From positions 1 through 42,157 of the forward strand of contig NZ_MVHC01000031.1 in the NCBI RefSeq assembly GCF_002086455.1: a DNA stretch of 42,157 bases. The letters run 5' to 3'. This document shows, one piece after another, positions 1 to 7,953 of the stretch (positions within the stretch are counted from its first letter, which is position 1; the number at the start of each line of letters is the position of its first letter). The notes beneath the pieces were generated by a model. The model saw nothing but the letters and a program-made list of their open reading frames with translations. It was not told the origin of the DNA and did not search any database. Made by a program: the position numbers and the translations under genes. This DNA comes from Mycolicibacter algericus DSM 45454. Its GTDB lineage: Bacteria; Actinomycetota; Actinomycetes; Mycobacteriales; Mycobacteriaceae.

Positions 1-201
1 ACCGACATCGACGACCTCACCCTGCGCTGCGGCCCCCACCACCGACTGCTGTCCAACGGCTGGCGCACCCGCAAACGCGCCGACGGGGTAACCGAGACGC
101 TGCCCCCCGCCCACCTCGACCGCGGCCAACCCCGCACCAACAGCTACCACCACCCCGAGAAACTGCTACGCGACAGCGCCAACGACGACGATGGCCCCTA
201 A
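1..201 (+). CDS. C-terminal fragment of 13E12-type HNH endonuclease (left-truncated)
   Basis: Frame 1 is open from the first base to a TAA at 199-201 and encodes the last 66 residues of a protein whose start lies outside the window. It contains a C-G-P-H-H-R-L-L motif near residues 12-19, followed by a W and a basic stretch. This is the usual end of the HNH domain in DUF222/REP13E12-type proteins, which are repeated many times in mycobacterial genomes and often associated with mobile DNA. The low-complexity, proline- and histidine-rich tail is also typical of that family. Only the tail is visible, so activity cannot be judged. Its stop lies 8 bp from the convergent stop of the SDR gene. Confidence 0.75.
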   Translation, partial: TDIDDLTLRCGPHHRLLSNGWRTRKRADGVTETLPPAHLDRGQPRTNSYHHPEKLLRDSANDDDGP

Positions 202-209
202 TCAGCGGA

Positions 210-986
210 TTACAGCGGCGTCACATACGCCGAGCTGATCCCGCCGTCGACCAGAAACGTCGAGCCGGTGATGAACGAGGCGTCGTCGCTGGCCAGGAAC
301 GCCACCGCGGCCGCGATCTCCTCCGGCTCGGCGAACCGGCCCACCGGTACGTGCACCAGCCGGCGCGCCGCGCGCTCCGGGTCGGCGGCGAACAACTCCT
401 GCAGCAGTGGAGTGTTCACCGGTCCGGGGCACAGGGCGTTGACCCGGATGCCCTGGCGGGCGTACTGCACGCCGAGCTCCCGCGACATGGCCAGCACGCC
501 GCCCTTGGAAGCCGTGTAGGAGATCTGTGAGGTGGCCGAACCCATCACCGCCACGAACGATGCGGTATTGATGATCGAGCCGCGTCCGGCCGGCGCCATG
601 TGTCGCAGCGCAGCCCGGCAGCACAGGTAGACCGACTTCAGGTTGACGTCCTGAACACGTTGCCAGGCCGGCAATTCGGTGGTTTCGATCAGGTCGTCGT
701 CGGGCGGCGAGATGCCGGCGTTGTTGAAGGCGATGTCGACCGCGCCGAAGGTCTGCGCCGCGGTGTCGAACAGCGCGTCGACCTGCTCCTGGTCGGAGAC
801 GTCGACCGGGAGGAACAGACCGTCCAGTTCTTCGGCGACCGCGGCGCCCGCCGAGGGGTCGAGGTCACCGACCACGATGCGGGCACCCTCGGAGCGCATG
901 CGCCGGGCGGCCGCGAGGCCGATTCCGCCACCGGCACCGGTCACCACGGCGACGCGCCCGGCCAGGCGTTGGGTCAGGTCGGTCAC
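210..986 (-). CDS. SDR family NAD(P)-dependent oxidoreductase (Rv2857c-like)
   Basis: A 258-residue classical short-chain dehydrogenase. The N-terminal Rossmann glycine motif T-G-A-G-G-G-I-G is at residues 16-23. An Asp (D41) ends the second strand, which favours NAD over NADP. NNAG is at 88-91, and the catalytic set N115, S143, Y157 and K161 is intact. The start is GTG, directly after the TGA of the aldehyde dehydrogenase gene, so it is the last gene of the glnA4-amidase-ALDH run and probably co-transcribed. The position matches Rv2857c of M. tuberculosis. The substrate is unknown. In this context it may act on an aldehyde, alcohol or amino-alcohol intermediate of the same pathway, which is inference from neighbours. 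Confidence 0.9.
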   Translation of the reverse strand: MTDLTQRLAGRVAVVTGAGGGIGLAAARRMRSEGARIVVGDLDPSAGAAVAEELDGLFLPVDVSDQEQVDALFDTAAQTFGAVDIAFNNAGISPPDDDLIETTELPAWQRVQDVNLKSVYLCCRAALRHMAPAGRGSIINTASFVAVMGSATSQISYTASKGGVLAMSRELGVQYARQGIRVNALCPGPVNTPLLQELFAADPERAARRLVHVPVGRFAEPEEIAAAVAFLASDDASFITGSTFLVDGGISSAYVTPL

Positions 987-2351
987 TCACTTCTCCTTCA
1001 CTGCGATGAACACGTTCTTGGTGTCGGTGAAGGCCAGCGGGGCATCCGGCCCCAGCTCACGGCCCAGCCCCGATTGTTTGAAGCCGCCGAACGGTGTGTT
1101 GAAGCGCACCGACGAGTGCGAATTCACCGACAGATTGCCGGCTTCCACCGCGCGCGACATCCGCAGCGCCCTCGACAGGTCGTCGGTCCAGATCGAACCC
1201 GACAGCCCGTAGACGGTGTCGTTGGCCAGCGCCACCGCGTCGGCCTCATCCTCGAATGGCAGTACCGTCACCACCGGGCCGAAGATCTCCTCGGTGACGC
1301 AGCGGTCATCACGTGCCGGGGTCAGCACCGTCGGCGGGAACCAGAATCCCGGGCCGTCGGGCGCCCGGCCGCGGAAGGCGACCGGCGCGTCGTCGGGAAC
1401 GTAGGAGGCCACCTTCTCCCAGTGCGGTCGTGAGACCAGCGGGCCCATCTCGGTGTCACGCGAGGCGGGGTCGCCAACCACGACACCGGCGACCGCGGGC
1501 TCGAGCAGCTCCATGAAACGGTCGTAAACACTTGCCTGCACCAGGATCCGGCTGCGGGCGCAGCAGTCCTGCCCGGCGTTGTCGAACACCCCGTAGGGTG
1601 CGGTGGCCGCCGCCTGCTCCAGGTCGCAGTCGGCGAACACGATGTTGGCGCTCTTGCCGCCCAACTCCAGCGTGACCCGTTTGACGCCGGGCGCCGCGGC
1701 CGCCAGCACCCGGGTGCCGGTGACGGTGGAACCGGTGAACACGACCTTGGCCACATCCGGGTGGGTGACCAGGCGCTCCCCCACCTCGGCGCCGGGTCCC
1801 GGTAGCACCTGCAGCAGATCAGGGTCCAAGCCGGCGTGAACGGCCAACTCCGCCAACCTGATAGTGGTCAGCGGGGTCCACTCGGCGGGCTTGATCAGCA
1901 CCGCGTTGCCGGCGGCCAGCGCCGGGGCGAACCCCCACGCTGCGATCGGCATCGGAAAGTTCCACGGGGTGATGATGCCGACCACGCCGAGCGGCTCGTG
2001 GAAGGTGACGTCCAGCCCGCCGGCCACCGGTATCTGCTGACCGGACAACCGTTCCGGGCTGGCCGCGTAGAACTGCAGCACGTCGCGGACATGCCCGGCC
2101 TCCCATTCGGCGGCCGACACCGGATGACCGGCGTTGCTCACCTCGAGGGCGGCCAGCTCGTCGACGTGGGCGTCGACTGCCGCGGCGAAGTCCCGCAACG
2201 CCGACGCCCGCGCGGCCGGCGCCGACCGCGCCCACCGCCGCTGCGCGGCCTGCGCGCGGCCCACCGCATCGTCGACCGCGGCGGCGTCGACGTGCTCGAC
2301 GGAGCCGAACGCCGCCCCGGTGGCCGGGTTGATGAGGTCGTGTGTCGTCAT
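987..2351 (-). CDS. aldC: NAD(P)-dependent aldehyde dehydrogenase (AldC/PuuC-like)
   Basis: A 454-residue aldehyde dehydrogenase. The cofactor-site residues TPWNFP (N131) and K154, general base E229 in ELGGKSAN, and nucleophile C263 in GQDCC are all present. The start is the ATG at 2351, because it overlaps the upstream amidase stop as ATGA. The frame stays open 30 codons further upstream, but that part lies inside the amidase gene and reads as low-quality sequence. The length matches Rv2858c. In gamma-glutamylated amine pathways the aldehyde dehydrogenase oxidises gamma-glutamyl-aminoaldehydes before the glutamyl group is removed. The neighbours, a GlnA-type ligase and a PuuD-type hydrolase, make that role likely here, though the sequence does not prove the substrate. 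Confidence 0.93.
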   Translation of the reverse strand: MTTHDLINPATGAAFGSVEHVDAAAVDDAVGRAQAAQRRWARSAPAARASALRDFAAAVDAHVDELAALEVSNAGHPVSAAEWEAGHVRDVLQFYAASPERLSGQQIPVAGGLDVTFHEPLGVVGIITPWNFPMPIAAWGFAPALAAGNAVLIKPAEWTPLTTIRLAELAVHAGLDPDLLQVLPGPGAEVGERLVTHPDVAKVVFTGSTVTGTRVLAAAAPGVKRVTLELGGKSANIVFADCDLEQAAATAPYGVFDNAGQDCCARSRILVQASVYDRFMELLEPAVAGVVVGDPASRDTEMGPLVSRPHWEKVASYVPDDAPVAFRGRAPDGPGFWFPPTVLTPARDDRCVTEEIFGPVVTVLPFEDEADAVALANDTVYGLSGSIWTDDLSRALRMSRAVEAGNLSVNSHSSVRFNTPFGGFKQSGLGRELGPDAPLAFTDTKNVFIAVKEK

Positions 2352-3103
2352 CGGCTCACCCGCGCCGCCGCATAGTCGCGCGCCGCGTCCACGATCGCGG
2401 TGAACAGCCGCAGATCGTCCAGCGACGCCTCCGGATGCCACTGGACCGCGAGCACGAAGTCCTCTCCGGGAAGCTCGATCGCCTCGATGACACCGTCGTC
2501 ATCGCGCGCGCTGACCACCAGCTTGTCCCCCAGCTCGGCGATCGCCTGGTGGTGGTAGCACTGCACCTGGCAGGTCTCGCCCAGCAAGTCGGCCAGTCGG
2601 GTGCCCGCCACGGTGCGCGCCGGCATCGGGGTGAACACGCCGTTGCCGGCCCGGTGGCCGCCACTGCCGAGCACGTCGGGTAGATGCTGATGCAACGTCC
2701 CGCCGAGTGCGACATTGAGCACCTGGGCGCCGCGGCAGATGCCCAGCACCGGCAGCCGGCGCCGAAGCGCCTCGGCGAGCAGCGCGAACTCCCAGGCGTC
2801 ACGCGTCGCGTCGGGCTGATCGGTCTCGGCGTGCGGCGGCTGGCCGTAGCCGGCCGGGTCGAGGTCTCGGCCGCCGGTGATCACCAGACCGCAGATGCCG
2901 TCGAGCACCCGAGCGGCGATCTGGGGTGTCACCGGCTGCGGCGGCAGCAGCACCGCGATACCACCGGCGGCGGTGACGCCCTCAAGGTAGGCGGCGGGCA
3001 ACAGCCCCGCCCGCACATCCCACACCCCGAACCGCGCCCGGTCCAGGTAGCTGGTCAGTCCGATCACCGGGCCGACCGGTTCACGCGGTTCAGAACCTCT
3101 CAA
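2348..3103 (-). CDS. Gamma-glutamyl-gamma-aminobutyrate hydrolase family protein (PuuD-like)
   Basis: A 251-residue class I glutamine amidotransferase-like hydrolase of the peptidase C26 family. The nucleophile C123 is in the elbow G-I-C-R-G-A-Q, with H223 and E225 in Q-W-H-P-E completing the triad. PuuD-type enzymes release glutamate from gamma-glutamyl-GABA or similar products, the last step after GlnA/PuuA-type activation of an amine. The first in-frame start is TTG at 3103, giving a 14-bp overlap with glnA4. A GTG 12 codons in (3067) is an alternative. The stop overlaps the aldehyde dehydrogenase start (ATGA), so translation is probably coupled. Orthologue of Rv2859c by position and sequence. 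Function is well supported at family level; the exact substrate is not. Confidence 0.9.
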   Translation of the reverse strand: MRGSEPREPVGPVIGLTSYLDRARFGVWDVRAGLLPAAYLEGVTAAGGIAVLLPPQPVTPQIAARVLDGICGLVITGGRDLDPAGYGQPPHAETDQPDATRDAWEFALLAEALRRRLPVLGICRGAQVLNVALGGTLHQHLPDVLGSGGHRAGNGVFTPMPARTVAGTRLADLLGETCQVQCYHHQAIAELGDKLVVSARDDDGVIEAIELPGEDFVLAVQWHPEASLDDLRLFTAIVDAARDYAAARVSR

Positions 3104-4454
3104 AGCCCCGAACCCTTTCCCAGTCGGTCACCGCGGTGTTGAAGGCGTCCATCTCCACTCGGGCGCCGTGCAGGTAATGCTCGACCACGTCGTCACCGAA
3201 CGCCTTGCGCGCCACCGCCGATTCGGCGAACGCCGCGGCTGCCTCGGCGAGCGTGGTGGGCAACTGTGGCAGTCCGGCGCGATAGGCGTCACCATCGACC
3301 GGGTCCGGAAGTTCCAGATCGTTGTCGATCCCGTGCAGGCCGGCCGCGATCAGCGCCGCCACCGCCAGGTAGGGGTTGACGTCACCGCCGGGCACCCGGC
3401 ACTCCACCCGCAGCGAGTCACCGCCGCCGATGACCCGCAGGGCGCAGGTGCGATTGTCCAGGCCCCACCCGATCACGGTCGGCGCGAAGCTGCCGCCGAC
3501 GAACCGTTTGTAGGAATTGATGTTCGGCGCGTAACACAGCGTCAGCTCAGCCAGGGTGGCGAGCTGGCCGGCCAGGAAGCTGCGAAACAACCCCGACATG
3601 CCGTGCGGTGCCGCCGGGTCGGCGAACACCGCCTCGCCGTCGGCGCTGCGCAGCGACAGGTGCACATGGCAGCTGTTGCCTTCGCGTTCGTCGAATTTGG
3701 CCATGAACGTCAGGCTCTTGCCGTGTTGGTCGGCGATCTCCTTGGCGCCGCTCTTGTAGACGCTGTGGTTGTCGCAGGCGACCAGCGCCTCCTCGTAGCG
3801 GAAGGTGATCTCCTGCTGGCCGGTGTGGCACTCCCCCTTGACGCCCTCGCAACGCATGCCGGCGCCGGCCATGCCCAACCGGATGTCACGCAGCAGCGGT
3901 TCCAGCCGGGCACCGGCGACCAGACCGTAGTCCGCGTTGTAGTCGGTCGCCGCTGTCAAGCCGCGATAACCTGCGGCCCATGCCTGCCGGTAGCTGTCGT
4001 CGAAGACCAGGAACTCCAGTTCCGTTGCGGCGTAGGCGACCAGCCCGCGTTCGGCCAACCGTGCGAGCTGAGCGGTCAGGATCTGGCGGGGCGACACCGC
4101 GACCTGGCTGCCATCGGGCCAGCGGGCATCGGCGAGAACGTGGGCGGTGCCGGGCAGCCACGGGATGCGTCGCAGCGTGGCGAAGTCGGGTCGCAGCACC
4201 AGATCGCCGTAGCCGGTTCCCCAGTCGGCGATCGGGTAGCCGGGGACGGTGTTCATCTCGACGTCGACGGCGAGCAGGTAGCTGCAGCATTCCACGCCGT
4301 GGCCGGCGACCTCGTCGAGGAAGTGCTGCGCCGCGACCCGCTTCCCGACCAGCCGGCCCTGCATGTCGGTGAATGCCACCACGACGGTGTCGATATCGCC
4401 GGACCCGACCAGTTGCTGCAGTTCGATCTGGGACAGCATCGCTGGCCGGGTCAT
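3090..4454 (-). CDS. glnA4: Glutamine synthetase-like gamma-glutamyl-amine ligase GlnA4
   Basis: A 454-residue glutamine-synthetase-fold protein with an N-terminal beta-grasp region and a C-terminal catalytic barrel. Visible catalytic-domain segments include E-L-E-F near the first metal site, G-E-C-H-T-G-Q-Q-E, N-S-C-H-V-H-L-S and N-P-Y-L-A. It is the GlnA4 branch, not the housekeeping GlnA1. Members of this branch in Streptomyces join glutamate to polyamines or ethanolamine. A PuuD-type hydrolase and an aldehyde dehydrogenase downstream fit ATP-dependent gamma-glutamylation of an amine used as carbon or nitrogen source. The ATG at 4454 is clear and is the first gene of the operon; the 63 bp upstream separate it from the acyl-AMP ligase stop. 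Assignment to the GlnA4 group is strong; the amine is unknown. Confidence 0.9.
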   Translation of the reverse strand: MTRPAMLSQIELQQLVGSGDIDTVVVAFTDMQGRLVGKRVAAQHFLDEVAGHGVECCSYLLAVDVEMNTVPGYPIADWGTGYGDLVLRPDFATLRRIPWLPGTAHVLADARWPDGSQVAVSPRQILTAQLARLAERGLVAYAATELEFLVFDDSYRQAWAAGYRGLTAATDYNADYGLVAGARLEPLLRDIRLGMAGAGMRCEGVKGECHTGQQEITFRYEEALVACDNHSVYKSGAKEIADQHGKSLTFMAKFDEREGNSCHVHLSLRSADGEAVFADPAAPHGMSGLFRSFLAGQLATLAELTLCYAPNINSYKRFVGGSFAPTVIGWGLDNRTCALRVIGGGDSLRVECRVPGGDVNPYLAVAALIAAGLHGIDNDLELPDPVDGDAYRAGLPQLPTTLAEAAAAFAESAVARKAFGDDVVEHYLHGARVEMDAFNTAVTDWERVRGFERF

Positions 4455-4517
4455 AGTGCTCCTTCGCCGACGACGGTCCCCCTGACAGTTGAGTGCTGCC
4501 AGGCTACCCGCCCGCCG

Positions 4518-6257
4518 TCAGCCGATGGCCTCCAGCCGACGGAATTGCTGGGACCGGTAGCAGTCGGCACAGGTCGACCGGCGGATCTTGCCGCTGGTGG
4601 TGATCGGTAACGAGCCGGGCGCCACCAGCACCAGATCGGCCACCCGGACCCCGTGCAATCGCGAAACCTCCGCCGCCACTTCCCGTTTCAGGGTCTGCAT
4701 CCGCTGAGATTCCTCGTCGGGATTGCCCCGGCTCTTGACTTCGGCGATGACGACCAGCTGCTCGCGGCCGTCCCGGCTGACCGGGACGGCAGCCACCCGG
4801 CCGCCGGTGAGCTCCTGCACCGTGGCCTCGATGTCGTCGGGGTAGTGGTTGCGGCCATCAACGATCAACAGATCCTTGATACGGCCGACGACCAACAGCT
4901 CACCGTCGTGGATGACGCCCAGATCCCCGGTGCGCAACCAGGGTCCCGTAGGGGTGCCCGGGGTCGGAACGTCGAGCCGCCCCCCGAAGGTGCGTTCGGT
5001 CGCCTCCGGGTTGTGCCAGTAGCCGCTGGCGACGTTGGGCCCGTGGATCCAGATCTCGCCCACCTTGCCCGCGGGGTTCTCGGTACGGCTGTCGGGGTCG
5101 ACGATCCGCACCGTGCAGGCGCGCGGGGCACCGATGCTGACCAGGTCGGCGCCCGCGGGGCTGACCTCGGCGGTGCCGGCCACCAGTTTCTCGTAGTCGA
5201 GCCGGACCGTCACCGGCCGATGCGTGCGCGGCGCCGATGCCACGTAGACCATCGCCTCGGCCAGCCCGTAGGAGGGTGCCAGGGCGTTGGCCGGCAGGTT
5301 GAAGCGGGCGAATCGCTCGGTGAAGCGGCGGATCGTCGCCGCGTGGATGCGCTCGCTGCCGCTCAAGATGGTGTGCACCCCGCCGAGGTCGAGTCCGGCC
5401 ATGTCGTCGTCGGTCGTGCGTCGCGAGGCCAGCTCGAACGCGAAGTTCGGCCCGGCGGTGAACGAACAGGGGTTGCCGGCGAGCTGCTGCATCCACCGGG
5501 CCGGCTTCTGCAGGAAGGCGATCGGACTCATGATCACCGAGTGGCGGCCCAGCGTGACGGCGCCCATGACGCCGAGCAGCAGCCCCATGTCGTGGTAGAA
5601 CGGCAGCCACGACACCAGGGTGGTGTCGGCCGGTGCCACTCCCCCGTCGTCGCCGAAGTAGTCGGCCAGGACCTGCTCGATGTTGGCGAACACGTTCCGG
5701 TGCGAGACCACCACGCCTCGCGGCGAACCGGTCGAGCCCGAGGTGTACTGCAGCAGCGCGGTCTTGGTGGTGAGCGCGCCGGCACCGTTCCAGCCGGCGG
5801 GCGAGTCGAGGTCGAGCAGATCCACCTCGATGATCGCCGGCGGGTTGCCCCCGACGGCGCTCACGCAGGCGTTGATGTCACCGGCCACGGCCGATGTGGT
5901 CAGCACCGCGGCTGGGGCGCAGTCCTTCAGCGCCGCGGTGACGCGTTCGTCGCGGCTGCCGAACGCCGGCACCGGTAGCGGGACCACGATGCAGCCGGCC
6001 TCCATCGCGCCGAAGAAGGCGGCGATGTATTCCAGGCCCTGCGGCGCCAGTAACGCGACGCGGTCGCCCGGCGAAGCCACCGCGGCCACCTCGACGGCGA
6101 CCGACTCCGTGCGCCGCAGGATCTGCGGCCACGTCAGGGTCTCTGCGTAGCCCGCTTGATCGACGTCGTAGTCGATGAAGGTGAACGCCGGCCGGTCCGG
6201 CCATTGCTGAGCCCGTTCACGCAGCAGTGCCGGTATCGAATGCCCCCACGACAACAC
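4518..6257 (-). CDS. Fatty acyl-AMP ligase (FadD/FAAL family)
   Basis: A 579-residue adenylate-forming enzyme. The AMP-binding P-loop Y-T-S-G-S-T-G is at 171-177, followed by GVVVSHRN. A P-x-x-F-L-x-x-P-x-x-W-M segment and the G-P-N-F-A-F-E-L stretch are typical of the FAAL branch rather than acyl-CoA ligases. The A5 motif is P-S-Y-G-L-A-E-A, the hinge region R-I-K-D-L-L-I-V-D-G-R-N, and the C-terminal lysine K557 in SGKIRR. FAALs activate fatty acids as acyl-adenylates and load them onto acyl carrier domains of polyketide synthases. No PKS or ACP gene is near, so the partner is elsewhere. The GTG start has a purine-rich GGGGGTAAGAAG just upstream. I do not recall a FAAL at this position in M. 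tuberculosis. Confidence 0.88.
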   Translation of the reverse strand: MLSWGHSIPALLRERAQQWPDRPAFTFIDYDVDQAGYAETLTWPQILRRTESVAVEVAAVASPGDRVALLAPQGLEYIAAFFGAMEAGCIVVPLPVPAFGSRDERVTAALKDCAPAAVLTTSAVAGDINACVSAVGGNPPAIIEVDLLDLDSPAGWNGAGALTTKTALLQYTSGSTGSPRGVVVSHRNVFANIEQVLADYFGDDGGVAPADTTLVSWLPFYHDMGLLLGVMGAVTLGRHSVIMSPIAFLQKPARWMQQLAGNPCSFTAGPNFAFELASRRTTDDDMAGLDLGGVHTILSGSERIHAATIRRFTERFARFNLPANALAPSYGLAEAMVYVASAPRTHRPVTVRLDYEKLVAGTAEVSPAGADLVSIGAPRACTVRIVDPDSRTENPAGKVGEIWIHGPNVASGYWHNPEATERTFGGRLDVPTPGTPTGPWLRTGDLGVIHDGELLVVGRIKDLLIVDGRNHYPDDIEATVQELTGGRVAAVPVSRDGREQLVVIAEVKSRGNPDEESQRMQTLKREVAAEVSRLHGVRVADLVLVAPGSLPITTSGKIRRSTCADCYRSQQFRRLEAIG

Positions 6258-6350
6258 TTCTTACCCCCAGATTTGTGCTATTCGATTTTTCCGAACGCGG
6301 CGGCCCCCGATGCCGCACGGCGATGCCGAACTTACTCTTGACGCCAGCCT

Positions 6351-6914
6351 CTACCAGGTACTGGCCCGCAACACGATCTCCATCGCGAGTTGCGCGGTGA
6401 ACTCACTCGCGCTGCGGCGCCCGGGAAGCATCACCAGCCGGTGTTCGCCGTAGACGAACCGCTGGCTGGCTTCGGCCACCGAAGCGGCGGCGCGGGAACT
6501 GACCAGCACGGTGGTGTTGATCTCCACCGGCGGGCAGCGTTCGTCGCGGATCGCCCCGCCCAGATCCGGTGCCCGCGGATGTCCGCGGTCGAGTACCACC
6601 AGGCCGGTGAACCGGTCCGGGCGGGTGGCCGCGAGCTCCCAGGCGTTGTCACCACCGCTGCGGTCGCCCACCAGTACCCCGCATTGGACTCCCAGCGAAT
6701 CCAGGATGCCCACCACGGCCTTGGGTGTCAGTCGCGAGTCGGCGCCGATCACGATGGTTCGCAACGACGCAGTGTGCAGCCGTTGACAGACCGCCTCGTA
6801 GGCGGTCAGCGGGTGTTGGGCCGCCGCGAGCATGACCACGACCGGCCCGTTGTGCGGGCCGGCGACATCGATCGGGATCGGAAACCCGTCGATGGTCATC
6901 ATCGTGCCCGGCAT
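6351..6914 (-). CDS. Small alpha/beta-hydrolase-like protein, nucleophile apparently missing
   Basis: A 187-residue protein, shorter than the usual 250-300 residues of the fold. The N-terminal strand V-V-V-M-L-A and the segment from residue 79 (GVLVGDRSGG followed by AWELAATRPDRFTGLVVLD) align by eye with the nucleophile elbow and following helix and strand of alpha/beta hydrolases. In the usual G-H-S-x-G-G elbow the third residue is the nucleophile; here it is R85 (G83-D84-R85-S86-G87-G88). No catalytic GxGH region is evident near the end. It may be a non-catalytic relative or may use S86. It lies 93 bp upstream of the FAAL gene on the same strand and could be transcribed with it. The ATG at 6914 was chosen; ATG codons at residues 5 and 6 are alternatives. 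Confidence 0.7.
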   Translation of the reverse strand: MPGTMMTIDGFPIPIDVAGPHNGPVVVMLAAAQHPLTAYEAVCQRLHTASLRTIVIGADSRLTPKAVVGILDSLGVQCGVLVGDRSGGDNAWELAATRPDRFTGLVVLDRGHPRAPDLGGAIRDERCPPVEINTTVLVSSRAAASVAEASQRFVYGEHRLVMLPGRRSASEFTAQLAMEIVLRASTW

Positions 6915-6994
6915 TTTCGCAACGCTACCGCCAGCGGGGCCGCATGGGGCGGTTTTGACAGGCCCTCAGCAGCTCAACAGAAACGGCGGTGACG

Positions 6995-7852
6995 TCACGG
7001 AAGTGTCAGGATCTCGGCCCCGTCATCGGTGACCACCAAGGTGTGCTCGAACTGCGCAGTCCACTGCCCGTCGCTGGTGACGACCGTCCAGTCGTCATCC
7101 CAGATCTCGTAGTCCAACGTCCCGAGATTGATCATCGGTTCGATGGTGAACGTCATGCCCGGCTCGATGACGGTGTCCACCTCGGGCTGGTCGTAATGCA
7201 GCACCACCAGTCCGTTGTGGAAGGTGGTGCCGATCCCATGGCCGGTGAAGTCGCGGACCACGTTGTAACCGAACCGATTCGCGTACGCCTCGATGACCCG
7301 GCCGATCACCGACAGCGCCCGGCCCGGTTTGACCGCCTTGATCGCGCGCATCGTGGCCTCCCGGGTGCGCTCGACCAGCAGGCGGTGCTCCTCGGAGACC
7401 TCCCCGGCCAGAAAGGTGGCGTTGGTATCGCCGTGCACACCGTCGATATAAGCGGTGACGTCGATGTTGACGATGTCCCCGTCGGCGATCACCGTCGAGT
7501 CCGGGATGCCGTGGCAGATGACCTCGTTGAGCGAGGTGCAGCACGACTTCGGAAAGCCCTTGTAGCCCAGCGTGGAGGGGTAGGCGCCGTGGTCGACCAT
7601 GTAGTCGTGGGCGATGCGGTCCAGCGCGTCGGTGGTCACCCCGGGGGCGACGGCGCTGCCCGCCGCGGCCAGCGCGCCCGCGGCGATCCGGCCCGCCACC
7701 CGCATCTTCTCGATCACCTCGGGTGTCTGCACCCACGGCTCGCTGCCCTCGGCGGCGGTGGATCTGCCGACGTATTCCGGCCGCGGGATCGACTTGGGCA
7801 CCGGCAGCGTCGGAGACACCACACCGGGGGAAAGCGGGGTACGGACGGCCAT
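6995..7852 (-). CDS. map: Type I methionine aminopeptidase (MapB)
   Basis: A 285-residue class Ic methionine aminopeptidase that removes the initiator methionine from nascent proteins in the cytosol. The five metal ligands D131, D142, H205, E238 and E269 and the substrate-binding H114 are all present. The N-terminal extension, rich in proline and serine (residues 1-25), is the linker thought to dock on the ribosome in mycobacterial enzymes. The ATG at 7852 was chosen because it gives the MapB length and N-terminus; a GTG directly in front (7855) is a possible alternative. Orthologue of Rv2861c. Confidence 0.96.
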   Translation of the reverse strand: MAVRTPLSPGVVSPTLPVPKSIPRPEYVGRSTAAEGSEPWVQTPEVIEKMRVAGRIAAGALAAAGSAVAPGVTTDALDRIAHDYMVDHGAYPSTLGYKGFPKSCCTSLNEVICHGIPDSTVIADGDIVNIDVTAYIDGVHGDTNATFLAGEVSEEHRLLVERTREATMRAIKAVKPGRALSVIGRVIEAYANRFGYNVVRDFTGHGIGTTFHNGLVVLHYDQPEVDTVIEPGMTFTIEPMINLGTLDYEIWDDDWTVVTSDGQWTAQFEHTLVVTDDGAEILTLP

Positions 7853-7864
7853 CACGCCAGCCTA

Positions 7865-7897
7865 GCGGTGATCGCAAGGCCCGCGGAGCCGGGCAAA
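7865..7897 (+). repeat. Degenerate copy of a dispersed palindromic repeat (family A)
   Basis: This 33-bp stretch just upstream of map resembles the first two thirds of the 46-bp repeats at 30081-30126 and 31554-31599. Shared blocks include GATCGCAAG and GCGGAGCCGGGC. It is diverged, and its 3' third is lost, replaced by the start of the hairpin repeat at 7899. Confidence 0.5.
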
Positions 7898-7898
7898 T

Positions 7899-7928
7899 GG
7901 GGACACCTCCCGCTTGCGGGGGAGGGTC
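7899..7928 (+). repeat. Short hairpin repeat (family B), copy 1
   Basis: The core CCTCCCGCTTGCGGGGGAGG is an imperfect hairpin with a TT loop, its left arm lacking two C residues. Related copies lie at 10450-10477 and, inverted, at 21339-21367. All three are intergenic. It sits between the DUF1707 gene stop and the map start. Confidence 0.6.
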
Positions 7929-7953
7929 ACCGCCATCGACACCGCGGAGCTGT

